Shown here one piece after another: positions 1 through 7,093 of a DNA stretch of 10,642 nt; within the stretch, counting starts at the first letter, position 1; the number at the start of each line of letters is the position of its first letter. The notes beneath the pieces were generated by a model. The model did not search any database. It was not told where the DNA came from and saw only the letters and a list, made by a program, of their open reading frames with translations. The DNA comes from Thermoplasmata archaeon. Lineage in GTDB: Archaea; Thermoplasmatota; Thermoplasmata; Thermoplasmatales; Thermoplasmataceae. The stretch is taken from positions 1-10,642 of the forward strand of contig JAJYDZ010000029.1 in the NCBI GenBank assembly GCA_021790415.1, read 5' to 3'. Made by a program: the position numbers and the translations under genes.

Positions 1-478
1 TAATATAAACGGACCCCCCATCTTTTTTTCAGGTTTTGGTTTTATAGGGCTAGTGTTTTTCATTCCAGCTCTTATTGTCCTATTAAGGGTAAGGGAAATG
101 CAAGATGCTGTTAATAACGGAGATATTGAGAAATTAAAATCTCTAAATTCTCTTGCAATAGCAATAATAGCACTTATTCTGACAGGAATCATTCCGGGAA
201 TTATGTTATTGATAGCATACAGTGAAATCAACCAGTTTAATACAGAAACGAGTCAAGTTGATCCTATGGAGAGAATCAATGGCCTTAAGAAAATGCTAGA
301 TGAGGGTATAATCGGACCCCAAGAATTTGAGTCCAAAAAAGCAACCATACTTAAGACTGCAAACCCGGTGGATAGTAAGATAGAGGATATGAGGAAACTT
401 AAAGAAATGAGAGATCAGGGTCTTCTGACAGCAGATGAATATGAAAAAATGAAGAAACAACTTCTATCCAAATATTAA
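1..478 (+). CDS. Membrane protein with two C-terminal SHOCT-like repeats (5' end outside window)
   Basis: The reading frame is already open at base 2, so the gene begins upstream; a GTG at 53 is internal, not a start. The visible part aligns with the neighbouring gene at 601-1209 across a hydrophobic segment, a conserved cytosolic loop (here VREMQDAVNNGDIEKLKSLN) and a second hydrophobic segment ending in GIIPGIMLL. It then carries two helical repeats of the SHOCT type (short C-terminal domain). The first begins MERINGLKKMLDEGII and the second MRKLKEMRDQGLLTADEYEK, ending LLSKY. SHOCT domains are oligomerisation or interaction modules at the ends of membrane and stress proteins. Substrate and partners are unknown. 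The product is inferred to sit in the cell membrane with the repeats in the cytoplasm. It is one half of a tandem duplication. Confidence 0.8.
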   Translation, partial: NINGPPIFFSGFGFIGLVFFIPALIVLLRVREMQDAVNNGDIEKLKSLNSLAIAIIALILTGIIPGIMLLIAYSEINQFNTETSQVDPMERINGLKKMLDEGIIGPQEFESKKATILKTANPVDSKIEDMRKLKEMRDQGLLTADEYEKMKKQLLSKY

Positions 479-562
479 TTAGCTTTCTTAATTTCATAAA
501 ATAAGAATAATATTAATAGATCAACGCAATCCATAAGGTATAGGTTAGAATAGTTTAAGAAA

Positions 563-572
563 GTTTTATAAG
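563..572 (+). promoter_or_regulatory. TATA box for the second SHOCT-type membrane gene
   Basis: GTTTTATAAG is centred about 33 bases before the ATG at 601, which predicts a transcript start a few bases before the ATG. No Shine-Dalgarno sequence lies before the start, consistent with a nearly leaderless mRNA. Its presence suggests the second paralog can be transcribed separately from the first. Confidence 0.5.
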
Positions 573-600
573 AATTAGATCTAATTACCTCCGATTTAAA

Positions 601-1209
601 ATGAACGATAAAAGTAAACCGATCTATTCGAACTTAGGAATTGCAGAAATCTTCCTCTGGATTTCCATCATTCTCTCGGCATTTTTTGCAATATTCTTTT
701 CCATAATGCTTACATTGTCATATTATGGTATACGCTCAAGGTTTGAAACAGAAGCAGTACTCATTCTTGGCATAATTGGATTCTTCTTCGTTGGGGCAAC
801 CATAGAGACACTTGTCATCGTTAGAAAAATGAGGGAAGCAATAATGAACAATGATATCGTTACCCTTAAAGCCCTCAATTCAAAGTCAATATCCATCATA
901 GCACTTTTTCTGGGAGGAATAATACCTGGAATCATTCTTCTTTATTTGCACAAAAGGATCAATGCACTTGAAGAAACTGATTCCAGGATCGATTCAGTGG
1001 AGAAGATTGAGGGCCTTTTACAAATGTATAAAGAAGAGTTAATCTCAAAGGATGAATTTCTCGAAAGAAAAAATGCCATTCTTGGAAACATCGATCCGGT
1101 TCAGCTCAATATTGCTAACTTGAGGCAAATTAAGGAACTTTTTGGTAAAGGCGAAATAAGTCAGGATGAGTACGACGAGCTAAGGAAGAAGGTGCTTTCA
1201 AAATATTAA
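601..1209 (+). CDS. Membrane protein with two C-terminal SHOCT-like repeats, tandem paralog
   Basis: The product has 202 residues. It has three predicted membrane segments (about 13-41, 52-74 and 95-117), a short charged loop between the second and third (RKMREAIMNNDIVTLKALNS), and a soluble tail. The tail holds two SHOCT-like repeats, at about 134-162 (EKIEGLLQMYKEELISKDEF) and 174-202 (LRQIKELFGKGEISQDEYDE). The same order is seen in the truncated upstream gene, so the pair arose by tandem duplication; the repeats within each tail also resemble one another. The role is unknown. SHOCT modules mediate self-association in other proteins, so a membrane-anchored oligomer is a reasonable inference. 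The ATG start is supported by the TATA box and the lack of a leader. No enzyme motif is visible. Confidence 0.85.
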   Translation: MNDKSKPIYSNLGIAEIFLWISIILSAFFAIFFSIMLTLSYYGIRSRFETEAVLILGIIGFFFVGATIETLVIVRKMREAIMNNDIVTLKALNSKSISIIALFLGGIIPGIILLYLHKRINALEETDSRIDSVEKIEGLLQMYKEELISKDEFLERKNAILGNIDPVQLNIANLRQIKELFGKGEISQDEYDELRKKVLSKY

Positions 1210-1379
1210 GGTATTTTAAAAGTTACTGGTCTCCCATCAATATCATTTTGTTTTGTTGTTAGTGTTCAAGCAGAGGAATAGTCATGGCTCATACGAAGAA
1301 GTGAAAAATAGAGATATCCAGCACCATGATCGCATAACGAAACTAAAGGAACGAGGCAGGATTCTCCGAAACATGTTCC

Positions 1380-1400
1380 TATTATACTTCTCTTTTATAT
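1380..1400 (+). promoter_or_regulatory. Candidate TATA boxes for the GH31 gene
   Basis: Two TATA-like elements lie close together: TATTATAC at 1380-1387 and CTTTTATAT at 1392-1400. The first is spaced for a leaderless transcript starting at the ATG at 1410. The second would start transcription near 1420 and favour the internal ATG at 1446. The rest of the 200-base gap from 1210 holds no confident feature. Confidence 0.4.
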
Positions 1401-1409
1401 TCTTCTATT

Positions 1410-3341
1410 ATGAATGTTAAAGTAAACTCCAGCGAGACTGGAATTATGAAGGTATCCATCGGAGAACCTTTTGAATACCTTAAGACAAATTTTGTTGGCG
1501 GCCTTGAGAATGAAATTAAATCATTGAGTGAATTTGGCATTGAAGTTGAAATACGTGAAGTTCAGACTGAAATATCAATTCCGCTGGATCCATTAGATCA
1601 CATATTGGGATTGGGAGAAAAAGCGTTTCCAGTAGAAAGAAAGAGAACAAAAAGTGTCTTATGGAATAGCGACGCATATGCGTATTCTATGTATTCGGAT
1701 CCACTATATTGCTCAATACCTTTTTTCATAAAAATATCCAATAATGGCGATTATGGTATTTTTATAAATTATCCCGGTAAGCTCATATTTGATTGTGGTA
1801 TTTCAAGCTACAATAAAATAAGGATTCAAAGTTCATCTTTAGCATTGGCTTTTTATATCATAGGAGGGAAGACCCCCGAAGAGATTGTGGAAAAATATTC
1901 AAGCCTAACAGGTAAACCATTTCTTATACCTAAATGGGCGCTGGAACACCAAATATCACGCTATTCATATTACCCGGACAATACCATCATTTCAATGCTG
2001 GAAAGATACCGAGATGAATTAGGTGTTAATTCTGTAGGTTCTATTTATCTTGATATTGACTATATGGATCATTATAAACTGTTTACAATAGATGAAAAGA
2101 AATTCCCGGATATTAAGGCTTTTTTGAAAAGGGTTCAAGGAATGGGGGTGAAGGTAATTCCTATCATTGATCCGGGAATAAAGGCTGAACAGGGATATGA
2201 TCAATTTCAGACTGGAATAGGAAGCTATGTGGAAACTGTGAAGAAGGAAATCTATACCGGTAGCGTATGGCCGGGAAAGTGCGCATTCCCTGACTTTTTT
2301 AGTGAAAAGGGAAAATCATTCTGGAAGAAAGAAGTGGAGAAGTTCATGGAAAACGGCTTCGATGGAATATGGCTCGATATGAACGAACCTGCTGTTCAGG
2401 ATGAAAAAACAGGTACATTTCCTGAAGATCTCATACATTCTGTGAATGGTAAAGAAATGAAACACAGTGAACTTCACAATGCCTATGCGCTTGCAGAAGC
2501 TGAGGCAACATCCTCTGCTCTTGGAAAAAACAAATTCATATTAAGTAGGGCAGGCTATTCAGGAATACAAAAATACGCCGCAATATGGACTGGTGACGGC
2601 ACATCATCATCTGAAAACATGGCACTTCAGATCCCAATACTCACAGGATTGAGCATATCAGGTGTTCCATATGTGGGATGTGACCTTGGAGGTTTCCTAG
2701 GATATACAACTCCAGAAATGCTGCTTAGATTCTACCAAATGGCACTTCTCTTTCCAATATACAGGAATCATAAATCGAATACTGGAAATGATCAGGAACT
2801 GTATATTTTTCCAGACCACATAAAAGAAAAATTTAGACAAATTCTTGCCTTGCGCCATGCACTTGTTCCATTTCTGCACTGGAAAAGCGTCAAAGCAGTG
2901 GAAAGAGGAACGCCAATTATCAGGCCACTTGCATTTAATTATCCTGAAATCGAGTCGCTGTTTACCATAAATGATGAATATATGGCTGGAAAAGAGCTTC
3001 TTCTTGCTCCAATTGTAAATGGTAACAATGAAGAACGTTATATCACACTTCCACCCGGGAAATGGTACTCATTTGAACATGCGAAAGTCTACGAAGGGAG
3101 TTCAACATTCAATTATACTGGGGAATTGCCCCTTTTTCAGAATAAGGACACCTGTATAATTGCCGGAGAAAGGTTGTACATTTTTGGTGAAGTAAATGAA
3201 AGGGTATTTTTCAAAGGAAAGTGGATTAATGTTACCATGGATAATGATTCGGTTTACATTGATGGAAATAAAGCACAGGAAAACGAATATGTAATAATAA
3301 ACAGGGGTCAAGATGTTTATTTAAAAGACCTGACTCAATAG
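1410..3341 (+). CDS. Glycoside hydrolase family 31 alpha-glucosidase
   Basis: The 643-residue product is close to archaeal GH31 enzymes such as Sulfolobus MalA in length and layout: an N-terminal beta-sandwich (to about 165), a (beta/alpha)8 barrel (about 170-500) and C-terminal beta domains. The signature GIWLDMNEPAV at 319-329 carries the catalytic nucleophile Asp323. IWTGDGTSS at 392-400 carries the probable acid/base Asp396. SRAGYSG (379-385), VGCDLGGF (422-429) and YRNHK (451-455) are the usual active-site segments. GH31 enzymes release sugar from the non-reducing end of alpha-glucosides with retention of configuration. Alpha-glucosidase (maltose, starch dextrins) is most likely; alpha-xylosidase cannot be excluded. 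No signal peptide is seen, so it is probably intracellular. An ATG at 1446 is an alternative start. The 3' end overlaps the convergent CopD-like gene by 7 bases. Confidence 0.95.
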   Translation: MNVKVNSSETGIMKVSIGEPFEYLKTNFVGGLENEIKSLSEFGIEVEIREVQTEISIPLDPLDHILGLGEKAFPVERKRTKSVLWNSDAYAYSMYSDPLYCSIPFFIKISNNGDYGIFINYPGKLIFDCGISSYNKIRIQSSSLALAFYIIGGKTPEEIVEKYSSLTGKPFLIPKWALEHQISRYSYYPDNTIISMLERYRDELGVNSVGSIYLDIDYMDHYKLFTIDEKKFPDIKAFLKRVQGMGVKVIPIIDPGIKAEQGYDQFQTGIGSYVETVKKEIYTGSVWPGKCAFPDFFSEKGKSFWKKEVEKFMENGFDGIWLDMNEPAVQDEKTGTFPEDLIHSVNGKEMKHSELHNAYALAEAEATSSALGKNKFILSRAGYSGIQKYAAIWTGDGTSSSENMALQIPILTGLSISGVPYVGCDLGGFLGYTTPEMLLRFYQMALLFPIYRNHKSNTGNDQELYIFPDHIKEKFRQILALRHALVPFLHWKSVKAVERGTPIIRPLAFNYPEIESLFTINDEYMAGKELLLAPIVNGNNEERYITLPPGKWYSFEHAKVYEGSSTFNYTGELPLFQNKDTCIIAGERLYIFGEVNERVFFKGKWINVTMDNDSVYIDGNKAQENEYVIINRGQDVYLKDLTQ

Positions 3342-3832
3342 AACTGCAATGCAACTGCAAGTATTGTGATTACTACCATGAGGAGAAGCGTGATATAAGA
3401 AAATAGATGTGAGGTCTTTCTTAATTTTCTCAACCCTTCCATATTGCCCTCCTGTGCCATTTTCATTATTCTTTTTCCATGGTACATATTGTTGGCATAC
3501 ATCAGAAGAACCATGGCTACCACCACAATTCCCTTTACGAAAAGTATCTGGCCACCCTCTGTGTAAAGGAGCGCGTTTATGAAATTTGGGCCAAGGTACC
3601 ATGTTGCATTGTATAAGCCGGTCAATATCAAAATTATGATTGATGCATTGGTGAAAACTGCAAATCTCTTTCCGATTCTTCCCACGATCCGAGTACGCAG
3701 CTTTTCATCATCTGTTATTTTGAAGGATTCCGGATAAACTACCAACCATATGAAAAATGATCCTCCTATGAAAAAGATTGCAGTGAAAATATGTATCCAC
3801 AGAATGATCAGATCAATTAATGTATTTGACAT
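3335..3832 (-). CDS. CopD-like four-helix membrane protein
   Basis: The 165-residue product has four predicted membrane helices (about 8-30, 57-80, 95-115 and 143-163). The first contains WIHIFTAIFFIGGSFF, resembling the first helix of the CopD/copper-resistance-D-like family, with His14; His118 and His142 near later membrane boundaries are other possible ligands. Related proteins are linked to copper or haem handling at the membrane, but the metal cannot be read from sequence. It is the second gene of a minus-strand operon: its ATG lies 4 bases after the stop of the PadR-type regulator, so the two are probably co-transcribed and this protein is a likely regulated target. Its stop overlaps the end of the GH31 gene, leaving no space for a separate terminator. 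Confidence 0.75.
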   Translation of the reverse strand: MSNTLIDLIILWIHIFTAIFFIGGSFFIWLVVYPESFKITDDEKLRTRIVGRIGKRFAVFTNASIIILILTGLYNATWYLGPNFINALLYTEGGQILFVKGIVVVAMVLLMYANNMYHGKRIMKMAQEGNMEGLRKLRKTSHLFSYITLLLMVVITILAVALQFY

Positions 3833-3836
3833 TCAA

Positions 3837-4343
3837 TCAGTCCCCATTCTGCTTATCGACACTTCTCTCCCCTTTCATTTGCTCTATGAGTTCAAGAACA
3901 TCAGTTTTAAAGTGTTGAAGTCTTTCCTGCCTGTTCTTCTTGGTAAGTATGAACGCTGATTTTACTATTTCCACTATAACCTCTGATACCTGATCTATTG
4001 CCTCGTTTAATATTCTTGAATCTTCCAGATCCGCAAGAATTTCCGGGAAAATGATATCCCTGTTCATAGAGGTAGCCAGCATCTTATTCCTGATGTTTTC
4101 TCTGAACTCTCTGAGGTTTTTCACATAGCTTTTTCCCTTGTCAGTAAGGAAGTAAACCTTTGATTTGCCTTCCTTTTCATGGCGAACCAAATCTTCTGCT
4201 TCCAGTGCTTTCAAAAGAGGTCTTATTGTTCCACCGGAAACGGAAGTTCCATCCCACTTGATCCTTCTGGATAGCTCATAGCCATTCATTGGTTTAAGTG
4301 AAAGGATGAAAAGTGTGCTATCAAAATATTCGCCATAACTCAT
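3837..4343 (-). CDS. PadR-family transcriptional regulator
   Basis: With the ATG at 4343 the product has 168 residues. An N-terminal winged helix (about 8-75) contains LFILSLKPMNGYELSRRI, a recognition-helix region GGTIRPLLKALEAEDLV and a wing KSKVYFLTDKGK, the pattern typical of PadR proteins (compare R-x-Y-x-L-T-x-x-G). A mainly helical C-terminal part (about 95-158) would form the dimer interface. PadR proteins are dimeric repressors that often respond to a small ligand or stress. The frame stays open upstream to 4463, with possible starts at 4382 and 4373. I chose 4343 because the winged helix begins just after it and a TATA box sits about 32 bases upstream. It leads an operon with the CopD-like gene, which suggests control of that membrane protein and probably of itself. 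Confidence 0.85.
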   Translation of the reverse strand: MSYGEYFDSTLFILSLKPMNGYELSRRIKWDGTSVSGGTIRPLLKALEAEDLVRHEKEGKSKVYFLTDKGKSYVKNLREFRENIRNKMLATSMNRDIIFPEILADLEDSRILNEAIDQVSEVIVEIVKSAFILTKKNRQERLQHFKTDVLELIEQMKGERSVDKQNGD

Positions 4344-4344
4344 A

Positions 4345-4358
4345 TATCGATTTCGATA
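4345..4358. promoter_or_regulatory. Palindromic candidate operator before the PadR gene
   Basis: TATCGATTTCGATA is a perfect 6-base inverted repeat around a 2-base spacer. It lies immediately before the chosen ATG at 4343, at the predicted transcript start. Repressor binding here would block transcription, so autoregulation by the PadR protein is inferred. It does not match the ATGT-N8-ACAT operator known for bacterial PadR. Confidence 0.4.
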
Positions 4359-4370
4359 ATAGTTTAAGAA

Positions 4371-4380
4371 CATATAAACC
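4371..4380 (-). promoter_or_regulatory. TATA box of the PadR-CopD operon
   Basis: Read on the minus strand this is GGTTTATATG, about 32 bases before the ATG at 4343, predicting a leader of a few bases. A second TATA-like stretch (minus-strand TTTTTATAT, 4399-4408) lies farther upstream and would instead suit a start at 4373 or 4382. Confidence 0.45.
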
Positions 4381-4526
4381 ATGGTTTTTTCCCCGCGATA
4401 TATAAAAACAAAAAAAACAGGAACTGTAAAAGCAATCTGTTCAAGCGCATAATGTTGAAGCAAGGAACTAAAAAAATAGATAAACGAAGAAGGATAAATG
4501 GAATATTATCGTGATTATTTGTTCAA

Positions 4527-4950
4527 TTACGCGAATTCAAGCAATTTTTCAAGCGTGTTAACAACATATGAATTTTCCGGTAGTGGGTTCACAAGATATG
4601 ATAATTCCGAGGACCACTTCATTAAGTTCAAAGCTTCTCTGATCTTTTCTCTAAAACGATTCGTATTGAATTGTGCAAAGCCGCATCAAAAGCTTCCTTC
4701 ACATAAGAAAACGCTGGTTTATTCAGGTAAAGTGAGTCAAGAATTCCCTTTTCTATTGAGGCAATGTAAAAGTTTTGAATTTTCTCAAATCCAAAAAATC
4801 TTTAACTGTCAACTGTTCTGAATTCTATTCCGTTGTCTCCAAGATTAATCTCCCTGTGTCTCTTCAAGGATATAACACTGTATGTGTTTATGATCTGCTC
4901 AATGACAGAATAATATTAAAATGCTGCAAACAGGCTAATATATGATGGAA
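4527..4950 (-). pseudogene. AbiEi-like antitoxin/regulator, 3' part, split by the IS element and degraded
   Basis: Reading down from 4945 gives SYISLFAAF, stop (4918-4916), YYSVIEQIINTYSVISLKRH, then a beta-rich stretch, a second stop (4804-4802), and RFFGFEKIQNFYIASIEKG followed by ILDSLYLNKPAFSYVKEAF. A frameshift near 4630-4645 moves the end into another frame that finishes with NTLEKLLEFA at 4529-4527. The order PSYIS...TEQI-like turn...FFGFE...IAS-EK-ILDSLYL is the hallmark of AbiEi-like proteins, the antitoxin and repressor of type IV toxin-antitoxin systems (AbiE), many of which stand alone in archaea. The N-terminal half is at 7089-7322, across the insertion sequence. The two halves together would encode about 218 residues. 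No AbiEii-type nucleotidyltransferase toxin gene follows. Family assignment is by motif recall; the inactivation is seen directly. Confidence 0.8.
4946..4950. repeat. Target site duplication, left copy
   Basis: TGGAA abuts the left end of the insertion sequence and is repeated exactly at 7089-7093. A 5-base duplication is within the usual range for IS21-family insertion. Confidence 0.85.
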
Positions 4951-4986
4951 TGTAAACGCCCATTCAAATTTACCCATTTTCGGCCA
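4951..4986 (+). repeat. IS21 left terminal inverted repeat
   Basis: This 36-base end begins TGTAAACGCCCATTC and finishes CGGCCA. It matches the reverse complement of 7053-7088 at 29 of 36 positions. A partial second copy (4985-5009, CATTGAAAAGTATCC then AAAAGGCA) follows directly, as expected for the multiple transposase-binding repeats at IS21 ends. Confidence 0.85.
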
Positions 4987-5038
4987 TTGAAAAGTATCCA
5001 GAAAAGGCAATTGAATATTTACCACTCCATACATTTTC

Positions 5039-6253
5039 ATGCTGGAGATTGTAAATGCGCTAAAAGCGGAGGATTGGCATATGATTAAATCAATGAAAGA
5101 ACAGGGAATGAGCATAAGTGAGATAGCAAGGAGAACTGGTGCAAGCAGGAAAACTGTTAGGAAATACATCGCAATGGAAAAACCTGCGAAATACAGCAGA
5201 GGGGGGAGACAGTCCGTCATTGCCCCTTACACCGATTATGTAAGGAGTAGGATTGACAAATATAACCTCTCTGCTGTCAGGATATATGAAGAGATCAGGG
5301 AAAAAGGTTATCCTGGGTCATACACAACTGTCAAGAGGCTATGCAGGGAACTGCGCAAGGACCGCAGGATACAGGCTGTATACAGGTATGAGACTGAACC
5401 TGGAAAACAGTCCCAGGTCGATTTCGGTGAATTCGGTCACATTGAAATTGATGGAAAGCAAAGAAAACTCTACGCCTTCTCCATGATACTTGGATATTCC
5501 AGGATGAGGTATGTGAAATTCACCACTGACATCTCAACAGAGAATGTCATTAAGATACACCTCAATGCATTTTCATTCTATGGTGGATTCACTGACACGA
5601 TACTATACGACAACATGAAGCAGATCGTCATAGACCGGAAGATAAAGGCATCTGAATCGACATTCAACCAGAAGTTCCTAGATTTTGCAGAGTACTATGG
5701 CATAGTCATAAGGTTATGCTATCCCTACAGGCCTGAAACAAAGGGGAAGATTTAGAATACAATCAAATATCTGAGGTACAATTTCTTCAATGGAAGGACT
5801 TTCACCGATCTCAATGATGTAAACATACAGTGCGCAGGGTGGCTGAATAAGGTAAACTCACAGGTACATGGAACAACACATGAAATACCCTTGGAAAGGC
5901 TGAAGAAAGAATCACTCAATCCGGTATCTGCAGTACCGGCATACATGACAAGGAAGGAGGAGATCCGCAAGGTCTCAAGGGATTGTTATATATCATACAA
6001 GGGAAACAGGTATTCCGTCCCTTGGAAATATTCGGGAAGAGAATGCAGAATAGTTGAGGAATCTTCCATTCTAAAGATAGAGATCGATTCCAGTATTGTT
6101 GCCGAACATGGAATTCTCACAGGAACAGGAAGGACGTCAAGGAAGAAGGAACATTTTGAAGGATTGCTTAAGGCCATAAGGGAAGAGAATTCCGCCATAT
6201 ATGAGCAGAAAGTGGAAGAGAGGAACCTGAAGACATATGACGGGGTGATCTGA
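5039..6253 (+). pseudogene. istA: IS21 transposase IstA, interrupted by an in-frame amber codon
   Basis: The full frame is 405 codons ending in TGA at 6251-6253, with TAG at codon 239 (5753-5755). Residues 1-238 contain a helix-turn-helix (about 24-44, MSISEIARRTGASRKTVRKY) and most of the DDE integrase core: Asp128 in QVDFGE and Asp191 in LYDNMKQIV. The sequence then reads PYRPETKGKI-stop-NTIKYLRYNFF. Family members have Glu (KGKVE/KGKIE) at the stop position, and that Glu is the third catalytic acid, so one GAG-to-TAG change explains the break. The frame continues cleanly to the end with the C-terminal beta domain (YSVPWKYSGRECRIVEE, IAEHG-like VAEHGILTG). IstA makes the DNA cuts and joins in transposition. 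The ATG at 5039 lies about 22 bases after a weak TATA-like GAATATTT. Confidence 0.92.
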
Positions 6254-7011
6254 TGGATTCATATGAAAGAGTTCATGAGTATCTTTCAAAACTTGGTCTC
6301 ACAAGAATGGAAAGCATCATTGATTCATACCTTGAAGCATCCCATGACAGAGCGGTAATGGACATACTGGATCACCTTCTTTCAGAAGAGCTGAAACATA
6401 AGGTCTCAAAGAAGACAGAGAACATGCTTAACTGGTCCGGTTTTCCCTTCAGGAAGACGCTGGATGATTTCGATTTCTCATTTCAACCATCCATTGACAG
6501 ATCTGTCATTGATGAACTCATGACCATGAGATATTTACACAACACCGAGAATGTTGTTTTTCTTGGTCCGCCGGGTGTGGGGAAGACACATCTGTCAGTA
6601 GCACTGGGAATGAGGGCAATCATGTCGGATATCCCGGTTTATTATACATCTGCAATGAAACTTATCCAGACACTTAAGAGAGACTATGATCTCAAGAGGC
6701 TGGAATACAGGATAAAGACATATTCAAGGTTCAGGCTCATGATAGTGGACGAGATCGGTTACCTTCCCCTGACCAGAAAGGAATCGAACCTGTTCTTCCA
6801 GTTTGTTTCATCAAGATATGAGAAGCGTTCCACCATATACACATCCAACAAGTCATTCTCAGAGTGGGGTGAGATATTAGGGGATCAGGTCATTGCGGCA
6901 ACTGTCCTTGACAGGATACTGCACCACTGTGTGGTGGTGAATATAAGGGGAGAATCCTATAGGCTGAAGGACAGAAGAAAGAGTTCTTTACCAACAATGA
7001 AAAAGGAGTGA
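6253..7011 (+). CDS. istB: IS21 transposition helper ATPase IstB
   Basis: The 252-residue AAA+ protein of the DnaC/IstB type is full length for its family. An N-terminal helical domain (about 1-75) precedes the ATPase core: Walker A GPPGVGKT at 105-112 (Lys111), Walker B RLMIVDEIGY at 161-170 (Asp166, Glu167), sensor-1 region TIYTSNKSF at 194-202 (Asn199), and ALDRI-like VLDRILHH near 218-225 with a candidate arginine finger, Arg221. IstB uses ATP to assemble on target DNA, bend it and stimulate the IstA transposase. Its ATG shares one base with the istA stop (TGATG), implying translational coupling. With istA broken by a stop, ribosomes may reach istB less often unless they restart. No damage is visible in istB itself. 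Confidence 0.95.
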   Translation: MDSYERVHEYLSKLGLTRMESIIDSYLEASHDRAVMDILDHLLSEELKHKVSKKTENMLNWSGFPFRKTLDDFDFSFQPSIDRSVIDELMTMRYLHNTENVVFLGPPGVGKTHLSVALGMRAIMSDIPVYYTSAMKLIQTLKRDYDLKRLEYRIKTYSRFRLMIVDEIGYLPLTRKESNLFFQFVSSRYEKRSTIYTSNKSFSEWGEILGDQVIAATVLDRILHHCVVVNIRGESYRLKDRRKSSLPTMKKE

Positions 7012-7052
7012 TAAAATGAAGACAAGTATAAATACAACTGGGGAATTTTACT

Positions 7053-7088
7053 TGGCCGATTTTGGGTATTTTTCAATGAGCGTTTACA
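7053..7088 (-). repeat. IS21 right terminal inverted repeat
   Basis: Its reverse complement begins TGTAAACGCTCATTGAAAAA and ends TCGGCCA, pairing with the left end over 36 bases with seven mismatches. The 41 bases between the istB stop and this repeat hold no gene. Confidence 0.85.
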
Positions 7089-7093
7089 TGGAA
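7089..7093. repeat. Target site duplication, right copy
   Basis: TGGAA directly follows the right end of the insertion sequence and matches the left copy at 4946-4950. On the minus strand it forms part of the Phe-Pro codons of the interrupted AbiEi-like gene. Confidence 0.85.

Larger units (their letters stand above)
4951..7088 (+). mobile_element. IS21-family insertion sequence (complete, about 2.1 kb)
   Basis: The 2138-base element is bounded by imperfect 36-base inverted repeats beginning TGTAAACG and flanked by a 5-base duplication (TGGAA). It carries istA and istB in that order, with stop and start overlapping as TGATG, the standard IS21 arrangement. The TG...CA termini also fit the family. 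It lies within a minus-strand AbiEi-like gene and is oriented opposite to it. istA is interrupted by one amber codon, so this copy is probably not self-mobile but may be movable by IstA from another copy. Base composition is somewhat more GC-rich than the flanks, suggesting a separate origin. Length and gene content are typical of the family. Confidence 0.93.

Noticed and set aside
1227..1430. Plus-strand frame open for about 65 codons before and into the GH31 start
   Set aside because: It has no ATG near its left edge, overlaps the GH31 promoter and start, and reads as low-complexity hydrophobic sequence at its end.
4344..4463. N-terminal extension of the PadR protein
   Set aside because: The extension contains two TATA-like elements and the palindrome, and PadR proteins normally begin just before the winged helix.
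4498..4821. Plus-strand open frame of 107 codons
   Set aside because: It lies antisense to the degraded 3' half of the AbiEi-like gene, whose recognisable motifs are on the minus strand, and its own translation resembles no protein family.
5753..5755. TAG in istA read as pyrrolysine
   Set aside because: The position normally holds the catalytic Glu, which pyrrolysine could not replace, and no pyrrolysine machinery is visible; a nonsense mutation is simpler.
5891..6253. Separate gene in the second part of istA
   Set aside because: The frame is continuous with the first part of istA apart from one TAG, and the translation is the IstA C-terminal beta domain, so it is a fragment of one gene.
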